Shown one piece after another: positions 1 through 12,465 of a DNA stretch of 64,000 nucleotides; position 1 is the stretch's first letter, and every line of letters begins with the position of its first letter. The stretch is from Quercus robur. Lineage: Eukaryota > Streptophyta > Magnoliopsida > Fagales > Fagaceae. Location of the stretch: contig NC_065539.1 of assembly GCF_932294415.1 (NCBI RefSeq), positions 36,950,001-37,014,000 on the forward strand, written 5' to 3'. The notes under the pieces are model-generated. The model made no database searches and was not told where the DNA came from. It was given only the letters and a program-made list of their open reading frames with translations. Position numbers and translations under genes: made by a program.

Positions 1-954
1 AATTATAATTTGTCCTTTTTTCTTAAAAAAAATATTTATAATTTGTCCCGAGTATTTTTTTTTCTTGTAAAGAAACCAAAGTTTAAGATGAAAATAAATA
101 AATAAATAAACATGGCACATTGTGTTTGGTGTAAGTATAATGTTAAACACTAAAAGTGGAATAGAAAACTTTTATACTTACACCGTCTTTAGAGTCAAAC
201 TCTAAATAAATAAAATAAAATAAAAAATTGGTCAATGCAGCAAATTTTTCTAACATTACTGGAAGTTGCCTGTGTTAAGATAAATGTCATCCTTGTAGTT
301 ATTTGTATAAAGGGTGAAACTGAAGCACAATACTTTTGGTACAGTATTAAATTCAAATACTTAATTGCATTGATCAATAAAGCACAAAAAATTATCTTTT
401 TTAAGGATGATTAAATTCAATACAATTTTCATGAACCTTGTAACCTAATTGATAGACATCTTCTGGTGTTTCTAATGGAAACATTCAAGCAATGGCACCT
501 CTAGAAATTTTTTTAATGGTGATCATTAAGAAACTTAAACTATACAAAATTTATTAAAAAAAGAACATCATATATTGATAAAAACACACACACACACAAA
601 TACATGTGTTACAATTTTCTTTCACATTTTGAATCGTTACATGGTAGTTTCATTATCAATGTTATAAGTTACGTCTTTTTCAAACTTTAGTTCAATAAAA
701 ATTTTATTGGACTTTTTTTTTTTTTTTTTTGAAACGGCATAATATATTGTTAAAGGGACCATAGTTTAATTTTTTTGGGCCTAAAAAAATTTATGGTGGT
801 CAGAATTTTTTTTAAGGGTAGACAAATTATAAATTTTTTATTTATTTTCTAGGTCAAGGCGGACCTATGACCACCCTACTTTCAATATGGAGCCGCCCTT
901 GCATCCAGATTTCAAATCTCTTTTCCTCCGTTGTAACTATTAAATTATCCACAC

Positions 955-990
<36 letters not shown>

Positions 991-1093
991 ACATTTATAC
1001 ATTTAAATTTAATCAAAGAACTTTTTTTTTTCTTTTTTTGAGAAACAATTAAAGAACCTATTATACTAGAGTTATTGTATTTTTGTAAATTCC
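1..1093. other. AT-rich intergenic DNA, no gene
   Basis: No coding region can be supported here. The stretch is AT-rich with A and T homopolymers (for example an A run near 954-980) and a short CA repeat near 585-598. The short open frames seen in it have no recognisable motif. Confidence 0.6.
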
Positions 1094-1212
1094 AGTTAAC
1101 TCAACCAGTAAAGTTTCATTTTGTCAAATAAAAAATATATGATTCAACTACCACTTACACCAAAAAGTAATCATCATAAAGTAAATACCATAAGTTAAAA
1201 TTTCATACCTTA
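1094..1212 (+). mobile_element. Degenerate tRNA-derived SINE copy
   Basis: The segment opens with an A-box-like TTAACTCAACCAGTAAAG and continues with GATTCAACTACCAC, a decayed B box, then CACTTACACCAAAAA and CCATAAGTTAAAATTTC. These match, in the same order, the better preserved SINE at 34125-34285. It is one of four copies of the family in the window. It is diverged and cut short in its middle part, so the boundaries are approximate. Confidence 0.6.
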
Positions 1213-2111
1213 CACCATTGATGGTTTTTTTTTTTTTTTTAATCTAAGTATTTTAAACACACACACGAGGAGAGGGGAGGTCTTAAAAAAATTGACAGTG
1301 ATATACATCCAAAAGAGCCTAACTCTTGGATATACAGTACAGATTTTAAACCTTTTTAATTCACACTTATTTTTCCATTGTGAAATTAACCCATTATTTT
1401 TTCTTTTTGAGAATACAGGCCCGTTTGATACATGTATTTAAACACATGTTTTCAATTTTTAAACAATATTACACGTATTTTCACACACTTTAAGACACAC
1501 ACGAGAAGATGGGAAAAGGCCTTAAAAAACTGACAGTGAAAAGGTCTTTTTGAGAATACCTCACACTATTGATGATTAAGTGCAAGATACTGGGGTTAGA
1601 ATTTGATTTTTTTTTTTTTTTTTTTTTTAATTTTATTCAATGTTATAGCTAGGAGGTTTGAATAGTGGACTTCTCCTCATAAACACAGGAAGTGCCAACC
1701 AATTGCAAGACTTGTTAGTTTCAGTTGTTTTTTTTAAAAAAAATTATGGGATATAGTTTCAGTTGCTTAAGTTAATTTTCAAAGTCTACTATAATATTAT
1801 TCCACGTGTTGGATTCGCTTTGGTGAGAGAGAAAATTATGGGAGATTGGCATTTTGCCATTTTGTCGCATAAATGGGCTTCTAGTAGCATAGACTATAGA
1901 GGCGCCATTATTCAAACGCATTGCGCGGTTGTGACTTGTGAACAACTCAAACAAACCCCAATTGCGAGTTCAAGGTTGCAACTTCCAAGGTAGTTGCCAA
2001 TAAATTCGGTGGCCTTAGAATTAAACTGTATCATCGACCCGATTCTAATCTGTCAATGCAGTGTACCAAACTTTTCTTCATGAGATTGGTCACCGTCTGT
2101 TCAGATATTTC
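1213..2111. other. Intergenic DNA, no recognised gene
   Basis: A slightly more GC-rich patch at about 1800-2060 holds a 76-codon open frame at 1763-1993. It has no recognised domain and overlaps another open frame on the other strand. I see no splice-compatible extension and treat it as noncoding. Confidence 0.5.
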
Positions 2112-2256
2112 TAGTGTCTGTTTGGATTAAGGGAGAAGAAAAGGCAGTAGAGAGAAGTAGAGTAGAATTTGTCAAAAATTAAACTACTTTCTTGCTAACT
2201 CTACACTAATTCCCTCCATTCTTCCTCCCTCTTCCTCAATCCAAACGGACATGTCT
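2112..2256. mobile_element. Short inverted-repeat element (MITE-like)
   Basis: The left end reads TGTCTGTTTGGATTAAGGGA and the right end, read on the other strand, TGTCCGTTTGGATTGAGGAA. The arms stay similar for about 30 bp around a short AT-rich centre. TCTAG lies outside both arms. Too short to code for anything. Superfamily not determined. Confidence 0.6.
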
Positions 2257-2515
2257 AGAAATATACATTGCTAATTGGATGCATGAATTATACAACGAGA
2301 CTTGATAAGGCACCACTAGAATAGGACTTATAAAGCATTCTAAAAAAAGAAGAATAGTACTTTAAAGTTTAAAACTTTCTTGTGAAAGTTCTTTGATCCT
2401 AGAGCACTCAAATTGACAATTTTGTTAAAGAACATTAAGGGAATCCTTAAAGTTGAAAACTATACAATTCACTATTTATGCTATAATTTCATAATTTTAA
2501 AAGCATTATTATATT

Positions 2516-3215
2516 CCGTTTGTTTTAGAGTAAAATATTTTTTGGAAAATGCTTTCCCATTAATTTTTTGGTGTTTGTTTGCATATAAAATGTGGCCAAC
2601 TTGTAAAATATTTTTTGTTGACCATAAAATCCTTCATAAAAAGTTTTAAAACTTTTTACCTTTTAAAAATTTTGGTAAAACATTTTCCAAAAACATAGTG
2701 TCTCCTCCTCCTCCATTCGATGGCTAGGTCATTGATCTAGTAGTTGGGCAACCGAAGTTGCTTTTCTAACAACCAATGCTGGTGATCCAATAACCGAAGA
2801 AGTCGTTCCGACAACCAATGCTAGCAATTCGATCACTGGAGATGTTGTTCTAGCGGTCCAATCATTGAAGTCGTTGTTTCAATGGCAATCGCCTGCAGCC
2901 TAGTGGCTGAAGCTGCGATTCTAATGACCTATGTTAGTGGTTTAGTCATCGGAGATGTCATTCCAATAACCGATACCAGATGTTTGGTCATTGGAGATGT
3001 CGTTCCAATGACGATTGTCACTAGAGCCACCATTTCGGGTGCTAGTTTTAGGGGTCCAGTCACTGGACCTTCGACACTAGTAACTTCGTGGTTGAGCCAC
3101 TAATTTTGCTAGTTTGCTTGAAAAATTTTACATTTCATCTCAAACACCTAAAAATATATCACTTAAAATATTTTTCATGTAAAATGTTTGACATATTTAT
3201 TTCAAAACAAACTCT
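2516..3215. mobile_element. Non-autonomous DNA transposon carrying a degenerate minisatellite (possibly hAT-like)
   Basis: The left end has GTTTGTTTTAGAGTAAAATA and the right end, on the opposite strand, AGTTTGTTTTGAAATAAATA. AT-rich subterminal sequence (repeated TAAAATATTTTT words) follows on both sides. The middle (about 2740-3100) is a degenerate tandem array. No target-site duplication was certain, so the superfamily call is weak. A 73-codon frame inside is just translation of the array. Confidence 0.45.
2740..3100 (+). repeat. Degenerate minisatellite
   Basis: Variants of two words alternate: TCGTTCCGACAACCAATGCT and a word like GGTCCAATCACTGGAGATG. Spacing is irregular because of many substitutions and indels. 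The array is richer in GC than its flanks and lies inside the inverted-repeat element at 2516-3215. Confidence 0.55.
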
Positions 3216-3283
3216 ACTTCTAAAACAAGCTCTACGTACTTATGACGTTCACTTCTGTGATTTTTGCTCTTTATAATCAAACT

Positions 3284-3380
3284 AGACACTAATCAATTTT
3301 TGGTATAAGTGAGGATTGAACCCTAGAGCTCTTATTCAATCATCAAAGATTTTATCAATTGAGTTAACTGAAACCCATTT
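3284..3380 (-). mobile_element. tRNA-derived SINE copy, reverse orientation
   Basis: Read on the minus strand it begins GTTTCAGTTAACTCAATTGA (A-box region), continues with TTGATGATTGAATAAGAGCT, then the B box GGTTCAATCC, CACTTATACCAAAAATTGAT and TAGTGTCTAG. This is the order seen in the copy at 34125-34285. The 3' part is truncated. Confidence 0.65.
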
Positions 3381-3529
3381 AAAACTCTACTTCTTAAAAA
3401 GCACTTTAGTGCTTTTTGAGCTAGTAAACATGCACTCAAAAGTCTATTTGGCTTTGAGTTAAGCAAAATTTTAAAGTGCCTTTTGAGCTAAAAAGTTCTC
3501 CAAGGTAAACAAAATCTGATATCTTGTAA

Positions 3530-3810
3530 GAGCACCAGTATCAGGAGTGCTAAATGCTAAATTTTTAGCATTTAGCACACCAAACACAAAAACTTATTAC
3601 ATGAGATGTTTCAAATGCTATTGATTTTGGAATATGCTACAGTGCCATTCTAATAGTAGAATGGCACTGTAACAATATTGTAAAAAATTCATTACTTTTT
3701 TATTCTTCCCTCCTCTCTCTCTCTCTCTCTCTCTCAACCCAGAGGCTAAAAAAAGTAAGTTTTTATGTGTTAAAAAGGTATTTGGCATTGGATAGTTAAT
3801 ACTAATGCTC
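3530..3810. mobile_element. PIF/Harbinger-like MITE, 281 bp
   Basis: The ends are GAGCACCAGTATCA and, on the other strand, GAGCATTAGTATTA. A 3-bp TAA duplication flanks both sides (3527-3529 and 3811-3813). A TWA duplication is typical of the Tourist/PIF-Harbinger group. A hairpin built on GCTACAGTGCCATTC lies at 3635-3674. The sequence AAAAGTAAGTTTTTATGTG before the right end also occurs, reversed, in the element at 62327-63682, so this looks like an internally deleted member of that family. Confidence 0.75.
3720..3734 (+). repeat. CT microsatellite
   Basis: A run of CT dinucleotides inside the MITE at 3530-3810. The related elements at 12466-13916 and 62327-63682 have CT-rich tracts at the equivalent place. 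Confidence 0.8.
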
Positions 3811-4138
3811 TAATTATATCAATTGAGCTTAACACCCAAAGAATATTTTAGGAAATACTTAATTGGAGCTTTTTCCTTAAAGCTCCATTCAAGTTTCAAC
3901 AATGTATTAACTTAAAAATAATAATAATGATAATAATGCAATGACAAAAAAACATACTATAATTTTGCAATTTGATACCCAATGCCCTCATTTTGTTTCC
4001 CTCACTCTCCCCTTGTTATAAAACAGTCAACTTATCCATTTTAATTTGAGAAATTCAGTGTCAATTTCAGGGAAGTTGTCACTAATCTATAAGAGACAAA
4101 AAGGGGGAATGTTTGAGAATTAATTAGGTTGAAGTATA

Positions 4139-4166
4139 TATGTATATATATATATATATATATATA
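4139..4166. repeat. TA microsatellite
   Basis: A run of alternating T and A with one early interruption, in intergenic DNA upstream of the ribosomal protein gene. Confidence 0.85.
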
Positions 4167-4199
4167 CTCTTTTGTCATTTCTCACATGTAAAAGTAATC

Positions 4200-4378
4200 T
4201 AGCAATTGTAGGCTTAAGATGAGATGTTGACCCAGACATCTTGGGTTTGATCCCCACTAGGAGTTATCTTGAATAATCCAATACACGGTACATGTTGTGA
4301 GGTTGTGTATTTGTGGTCTACACTCTAAGGTACGTTCAATGGTCCTTGTCTTGACGAGGGAGGTTCCACATTATTGAA
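4200..4378 (+). mobile_element. Possible second SINE family copy
   Basis: A B-box-like GGGTTTGATCCCCAC lies at about 4245-4259, with AGGCTTAAGATGAGATG upstream as a weak A box, and the segment ends in an A-rich stretch. The composition is distinct from the AT-rich flanks. The other SINE copies in the window are not similar to it, so this would be a different family. No target-site duplication was identified. Confidence 0.35.
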
Positions 4379-5024
4379 AAAATAAATTTAGTAATTGGTC
4401 CTTTCTAGTCTTCTCATTCATAAAAATGTATACAATAGTTACACACAAAAGGAAAAAAAAAAAAAAAAAAAAAAATCCCTTTTGAAAAGTTGGGATGGTA
4501 GCTTTAGCCTTCACGGTTTCAACTTTCAACCCAATTTTGGCACTAATTCAAGCCTTAAAATTGTGCCCACAACCTATCCACGTCATGACAAAGTAATTTG
4601 TGCGATTGTAACAAGCTTGACCAAGAGAAATTATTAGGTCAATTGATAGGATTGTTGAAATAGTTCTTCCAACTAATAAAACAGTCATCTATGCAAGTGT
4701 GTGAGTTAGCTTTCTAATTAATACAAATAATAATAATTATAAAGAAAACCATAAGATGATGTGACATCTAAGCACACTTACATAAGTAACAATATTTAAT
4801 TAGTTGGAAGGACTATTTAAGCAATCCCCACCTAATAATTTTGGTTCACGAGCCTCATATATGTTCCGTAGCTCATTGTTGATAGTTGCGTTTCTTATAA
4901 CACTAGCATCAATCATTCTATCTCAAATGCCATTTTTACACCTAAAACCTACTCTACTAGTGTTTTTGGAACTAGTGTAAAATTGAGATGAAGCCCGTAC
5001 ATAAGGGAAAGACAAAAAATAAAT

Positions 5025-5200
5025 AAATAAAGCCCAGCTAAGGTAAAATAAGCACACCCGCTGGCTGTGTCGCTCTCTCAGATCCGGCCCAAAATAAAAA
5101 CTAAAAAAAAAAACCCGAAAAGAAATAAAGAAGAACCCTAAATCGGAGGGTCAAAAATACCTATAAAAACCAGCTTAAACACAAAACCCTAATTCCTTAT
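5025..5200 (+). promoter_or_regulatory. Ribosomal-protein-type promoter of the eL14 gene
   Basis: Upstream of the eL14 start codon there are site-II-like elements (AGCCCA near 5032 and GGCCCA near 5087), an ACCCTAAAT word near 5136, a TATA-like CTATAAAAA at 5161-5169 and a telo-box AAACCCTAA at 5184-5192. The combination of telo-box and site II is known for plant ribosomal protein and other growth-linked genes. The transcription start is probably near the telo-box, giving a leader of roughly 70 bases; this is inferred. Confidence 0.65.
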
Positions 5201-5264
5201 CCTCCTTTCATTTCCTCTGCTTCGCTGCCGCCTCTCTCACTCTCACACACCTCACGAACCCAAA

Positions 5265-6772
<1,508 letters not shown>

Positions 6773-8369
6773 GCGTAGTTTTATCTGGATTTCCCAATTT
6801 TGTTTTGAACTTTCTGCAGTTGTACTTTTGGATTGCTAGCCTGTCTTCAATCAATTCAGAGTTTCACAGCAGCTTGAGTTTTTATATATTTCTCACAAAC
6901 TTTAATGATAGTCATTTTTATTGCTAGACGTTTCTTTTTTTATCAAGATGTTTATGTAGTTTCATCATTTAATCTTAATTTGTGACTCTTTGGGTTTTCT
7001 GCTCTTCTCCAAGGTGGGAGTGTGCTTTTGTAGGGTCATTTATGAGGCCCATGATTTGTTTTAATGCGATAGTAGGTTTATCAGCCTATGTTATGATCTG
7101 AATTTGTAGCTTTGTTCAGTTGCCCTTTGTCATATGATATGTTTGAATGAAACCAATTCTAGGTGGATGGCATGTTAAGTACTACTAGTCTAGAGATTTA
7201 AAGCCCATAGAGATCTTTATTTTTGGATCTCACTTGTTCCTTTCAAGGAGAAGTATTCAATATTCCAGCATGAATCCCGAAGTTCCTGATGAATATAATT
7301 AGGACATATTATGTTGGAGGGAGTATCGCTCCTTCAATTTTGGATAATTATTTCTCTTTCATGTATAGGATTCCAATCTTGTTTGAATTTTCATGAGATT
7401 TGCATTCTTAGCGTTGAAGTGAACTTTCATTTTTCACATGTGGATTTAATGAATTTCTCATAAGTGATGTCTGTGTAGTCATTTTTATTTTTATGCCAGG
7501 AGACTTATCCAGCAACTCATTACCAAGACCTTTCAGCAAAAAAAAAAAAACTTATTACAAAGACCTATTACATCATATGTTTATGCATTGTGATGTTATC
7601 ATATCAAACTCTAGTTTGGTGTTGATATTTTTAGGTTAGACCTGTTACATCCTGTATTTATGCATCGTAATGGAGTCCTATCACACCATAATATCTTCTA
7701 AAAAAAAATCACACCATAATATATTTATTAGCCTTCCAAGTTTTTGGTTTGTGTGTCTGGAATGATTCATAGGTCATGCTGCGAAGATATCTGAAAGATA
7801 TGTATTAATTATCTCTACATAATTACAATGTGTCTTTAAAATGCTTTTACATCCAGTGCAATGGATTCGGCCTCTTGATTATGGAGCCACTAGTAGCATA
7901 AATGTTGATTTGCTTGGTTACCTATTCTGTTAGGACTACCTGGTTAACTATTCTGTTAGGAACTGCTCCATCTTCGTGTTGTTGTACAATGCATATGAAT
8001 GTGATGGTATTGATATTATTGAATGGTAATCTATTTGCGTCTAGCATTCATTTAATTCCAGATAAAGTAAATCCCGGTACTTTATTTTTCCTGAATAGTG
8101 AGTTGGATTAGATACACAAATCGCCTGTATAAGAAGCCAGATACACAAGTTATTTGAATACAAGAATGTTGTTGAATGAGAGATTCATTGTTTTTCTTGA
8201 GGAGAGATGGATAAGATGAGATCTTAAAAGCCATATAGATGTCACCTTTTGAAGTTCAGTCTTTGTTATACGTTCATTCTTGCACTTGATCTTTTACACA
8301 ACCCCAATTTTCTGGATTGTGCACAATGAAAGGTTTTGCCCCATCATCGGGATTGTGCACAACGAAAGT
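6773..8369. other. eL14 3' region and intergenic DNA
   Basis: The first one to two hundred bases are probably the eL14 3' UTR (T-rich, with AATTAA/AATAAA-like words). Beyond this nothing is recognisable apart from short A runs (for example near 7540) and a small local duplication of CACACCATAATAT near 7682-7722. Confidence 0.5.
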
Positions 8370-8372
8370 TAA

Positions 8373-9810
8373 GGGCTGTTTGGTTTTAAAAAATCCTCAC
8401 TTATCACTCAATTCTCATCACTTATCACTTAAAATACCCAAACTTCTTGATGGTGGCACGTTGTTTCCAACTTCTTATAACTCAAAAATTTGTACTTTTT
8501 GTGGGACCCATACTTGAGTACCATGTTAATGAATTCTGTTAGCCTACCTGCCTCACCCTCATTTTATTTCATTTTCTTCACCGCTCATTTCCCCTTTAGC
8601 CCTGTTACTCTCCCAAAACCAGAGACGAACCCAGCTAAAATAGAAGAAGCTCGGACTTGTGGCGTTGATCTCCACCGTCACCAGGGTCGCTTGATCTCCT
8701 CCGACATTTAGCGACAGCGCAATCTCCTCCATTGTGACCTAGTAGCGTTGATGAAGTGTGAAGAAATGTGACCCATTTCCTTGATTTGTCACAGATGATC
8801 TCCTCTGACGTGTAACGATGCTACTTCATACCTTTTTGTACTCTTTCAGCTTGTGAATGGATCTGATTTATGTTTTTGGCATTTGGGTTTTGAGAAAACT
8901 GTTAGCTTTTAGCTTGAAATTGTGTTTGCCTTCATTTTTTCCCTATTGTTTGGTTGCTGGGAAAATAATAAAGGAGTTTTTTTGGTTTGATTTTTGTTTA
9001 TATGATATTATTATGCTTACCCATATGCTGGTTTAGATTCAATCTGATTATTTTTTCCTGTTTCGATAATATTATATCGTTTTTTGAAAATATTTGATTT
9101 CTCATCAGTTTAAGTAAACCAATTCAAATAGATGGTTTAAGTAGCTTAGAGGCTTTGAATCTATTAAAGATTTTTTGGGTTGTTTATATTTTGTTAGAAT
9201 TTTTAATTGCTGAAGTAATATTAAAAGAAAATAGGTCAATCCTGTTTGAGCAAATCAAATTTATAAAACAGCTCAAATGTGTAAAATACCTTTGGATTGG
9301 TGAAAAAATTGAGAAAGAGGTCAATGGGGAAGATCGGTGCAGCGGCGCATGAAGAACTGCGTTTCTTAGGTCAAGGCGGCGCGGTTGGCTGAGGTGGGCT
9401 TGGTGAGTGCGTGCGTGAGAAGGTGAGGGCAGGGCAGAATCTTATTTGTGTTTGGAGTTGTGGTGGTATGAAGTTGGAGTGATTGTTCTTGTTCTGAGCT
9501 TGATGAAGAGAGTCGTTGCTTTTGCCATCAAAAGTTGAGCCTGGTGTGACTTCTCTCTGATCGTTGGTCCCAGTAATGTCTATTTATTTACCAAAATGCC
9601 ATGGAAACTCAGTTTCCATAACTTGAAAACACCCAAAATATGTTTTCAGTTTTGCTAACTCATCACTTAAAAATCAGAAAATTGAGTGATGGAAACAAAA
9701 ATTGAAAACAAATCCAAACAAACCCTTCTGCTATGGGACCCACCAGTTTTGAGTTATGAGTAATGAAAACAGAGTGATGGGTGATAGAAAACATGAAATC
9801 CAAACAGCCC
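8373..9810. mobile_element. PIF/Harbinger-like non-autonomous element, 1.4 kb
   Basis: The left end is GGGCTGTTTGGTTTTAAAA and the right end, on the other strand, GGGCTGTTTGGATTTCAT. TAA flanks both sides (8370-8372 and 9811-9813). Subterminal sequence is inversely related too: CACTTATCACTCA-type words on the left, TGAGTGATGG-type words on the right. The interior includes a more GC-rich stretch (about 8640-8760 and 9330-9430) but no transposase. A decayed or never-autonomous element is most likely. Confidence 0.7.
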
Positions 9811-9813
9811 TAA

Positions 9814-10666
9814 GTCTTTGTACATAAGTTCTCTGATACTATAGGAAAACGTCCAGATGATTTATTGGCATCCCAATTTGCTATCCGGTAAATTTTAGGT
9901 TATTACAAAGGACTTGGTGCTTAGACCCTACTTGCATGTGTTCTGAGCGATTTCATACGGAAATATTTTGTAAAAGATTATCTTTGTAATTCATGTATAA
10001 AAAAATATTTTGTAAAAGATTATCTTTGTAACTTATGTATAATACTCATTAAGTATTAATATATTTGAGAATAATTATATTATACCTCATTGAAAAGAGA
10101 AAAGAAAAAAAAAGGAATTATTATGATTGATAAAATTTAGTATACAATATATTATTTAAATAAACTCACAAATATTTAACTATATTAAATGATTTAACCA
10201 CATGAAAAAAAATTTATATTGTTATTGCGTGTATTATTAAATTTGCTTTTGTGTTTTGCTGATTTTTGTTTTAATCGTTAAAATTATTAAACTTTAGCAG
10301 GAGTGCAATACTAAACTCTAAAGTCAATCTAAACTATCGGTGATGGTAAACTATAATTTCCGTTACAGTAAATTGTCATTAACCAATCTTTAAATGCTAT
10401 AGAATTATACCAAGATTTCCACTTTATAAACTTGAGAAGATTACAATAACAATATAGCTATAGTATGTTGATTATTGATTAGAACAAATAACAGAGTAAA
10501 TAAAGTGTTAAGTCAAAGCATAAATCAAATAGAAAGATGAAATGTGGAGACCAAGAAAAGGAATATATATATATATTTATATCATATGGTGAGTCTCAAT
10601 AAAAACATATAAACTAATGCAACCATTATTTGGGAGGTTGTATTTACACCTGCAAAAATGAATAGC
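9814..10666. other. AT-rich intergenic DNA, no gene
   Basis: Very AT-rich. A phrase of about 28 bp (ATATTTTGTAAAAGATTATC followed by TTTGTAA) occurs twice at about 9962-10033. No coding potential is seen. Confidence 0.6.
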
Positions 10667-10809
10667 AAAATTGAAGGGCCAAAATGGGCAAATGCCCTTT
10701 TTGCGCAAAATATACAGCGTTTTGCCCCCTTTCCCAAACTAATTAGAGAAATGTCCATCTTTTGTAAAACTCGATTTGTAGAAAATCGAGAATGGGGCGA
10801 TCAAACTTT

Positions 10810-10811
<2 letters not shown>

Positions 10812-10840
<29 letters not shown>
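10812..10840. repeat. TA microsatellite
   Basis: An uninterrupted TA run inside the MULE-type element at 10677-11385. Confidence 0.85.
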
Positions 10841-10843
<3 letters not shown>

Positions 10844-11195
10844 CATGGAACTCGAGTTCATGGAACTTCAGTTCCATAAAAAATGCCACTATAAGCCTCT
10901 ATGAAATGCAGCTATAGGTAAAACTAAATAAAATAAAAAAAATAAAAAAAATAAAAAAAAAATTGCATGGAACTCAAGTTCACAGAGCTCAAGTTCCATA
11001 AAAAACACCACTATAGGGCTCCCTATGGAGCGATCAGACTTAAGAAAAAAACTTGCATGTTAAAACGCTACTATAGGGCTCCCTATGGAGCGATCAGACT
11101 TGAGAAAAAAAACTTGCATGTTTTAAAACGCCATTATAAGGCTTTAAAACGCCACTATAGAGCTTTTAAAAAATTGCACGGAACTTGAGTTCCAG
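10840..11195 (+). repeat. Internal direct repeats of the MULE-type element
   Basis: GCATGGAACTCGAGTTC-like phrases recur near 10843, 10964 and 11175. The phrase CGCTACTATAGGGCTCCCTA with its flank GGAGCGATCAGACTT occurs twice, near 11010-11041 and 11069-11101. The copies are separated by A-rich tracts. No coding sense is evident. Confidence 0.7.
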
Positions 11196-11395
11196 TAAAT
11201 TTTTTTTTTTTTTTTTTTTTAATTTTCAGTTTGTTATAACTCGATTGTCCAAAAATCGAGTTTTAAGTTGAAACTCGATTTTTAGAAAATTGAGTTTCAC
11301 AAGAGGGTCATTTCCCTAATTAGTTTGGGAAATTGAGCAAAATGCTGTATATTTTGCGCAAAAAGGGCATTTGCCCATTTTGGCCAAAATTGAAG

Positions 11396-11631
11396 TTTTA
11401 CTGATCAAAATTTAATGCATTCAAAACCCATTATAAATTTATCTAGAGTACACCAGAATAAACACCAAGATTGAAAAACATTGGCATTAATCTCAAAATA
11501 ATATCATTCATTCTTAACCAATAAAATAAATTAATCAATCTTTGGCCACAAAATTATGAAATTTATATATGAAGAAGCCAATTTGAAAAATATATATATG
11601 TATATATATATATATATATTAAAAAAATCAG

Positions 11632-11663
<32 letters not shown>

Positions 11664-12462
11664 GTACCTTTGATGGTGGTGATAAAAAATAAAAAAAAAA
11701 TGCAATTGTGAAGCACAAGGAGAGAACATATTTAAATCTGAAAATATGGAGAGAAATGGTGTGAAGTGGGGGTTTTTTTGTTTTGGGGGGGGGGGGGGGG
11801 GGCGGGGGGGATGGTGGGGGAGGGAGAGGGAGTTTGTGGAGAGAATGTATTCACATATAAGGAGTGTGTGAGGAAGGTGAAATGTTGGGAGAAAGAATAG
11901 TAAAAGGATTATGTTAATGAATGCTCTAAGGTTAATGGTTAAGATGCATTTAATACTTTAATAAATAAATTTTTGTATACATTTTTCAAAAAATAAAGTC
12001 AAATTATATACATATATTCAAAAAGAGAAATGTATTGTCCACAATATTTTCGCAAAAAATTTCAAGTAATAGGTTGTTGTTAGCTGTTACTGATTGCCAA
12101 AAAAATAATTTTTTTAATGGTTTCAAATTAGAACCAGTTACAACTTACCACTTTAAATTACAATGATTGAAGTATTTTTTTTCTATTTGCCGTTGGAGCC
12201 CGAGCCTAATTTTCCAAACATGTTTGGAGCCGAACATCATGATATTAATATTGATTAGATGGGTATAATCTTTTTCTACTCTGTTAGAATGGATTTAGTG
12301 ATTCATTATTGGGACATGTCCATGGGCTCAAATAGCAAATCTATCCATTTATTTCAATTTTTTTGTTCGTGGCTTATCAGCAAACAAATTACATTCTTTT
12401 CAATTTTCATTCGTCTATGACTAAACAGCCTATTCACTATTCAAAATTTTAATTATAGCTTA
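11396..12462. repeat. Intergenic stretch with clustered simple repeats
   Basis: Holds a TA run (about 11590-11620), a GA run (about 11637-11662) and a run of 18 G at 11785-11802 followed by further G-rich sequence to about 11830. There is no gene. The G run may affect assembly accuracy. Confidence 0.75.
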
Positions 12463-12465
12463 TTA

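Larger units (their letters stand above)
10677..11385. mobile_element. Mutator-like (MULE-type) non-autonomous element with long inverted ends
   Basis: Both ends start GGCCAAAATGGGCAAATG when read inward, and the similarity continues for roughly 110-120 bp with scattered differences. An exact 10-bp duplication AAAATTGAAG flanks the element at 10667-10676 and 11386-11395. Long terminal repeats with a 9-10 bp duplication fit Mutator-like elements. The 709-bp interior has no transposase; it holds a TA microsatellite and tandem copies of a phrase containing ACTATAGGGCTCCCTATGGA. Confidence 0.85.

Noticed and set aside
1763-1993. 76-codon frame in a relatively GC-rich patch
   Set aside because: An equal-length frame exists on the opposite strand and no motif is recognisable.
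2882-3103. 73-codon frame with repeated VIGDV words
   Set aside because: Arises from the degenerate minisatellite; neighbouring repeats carry stops.
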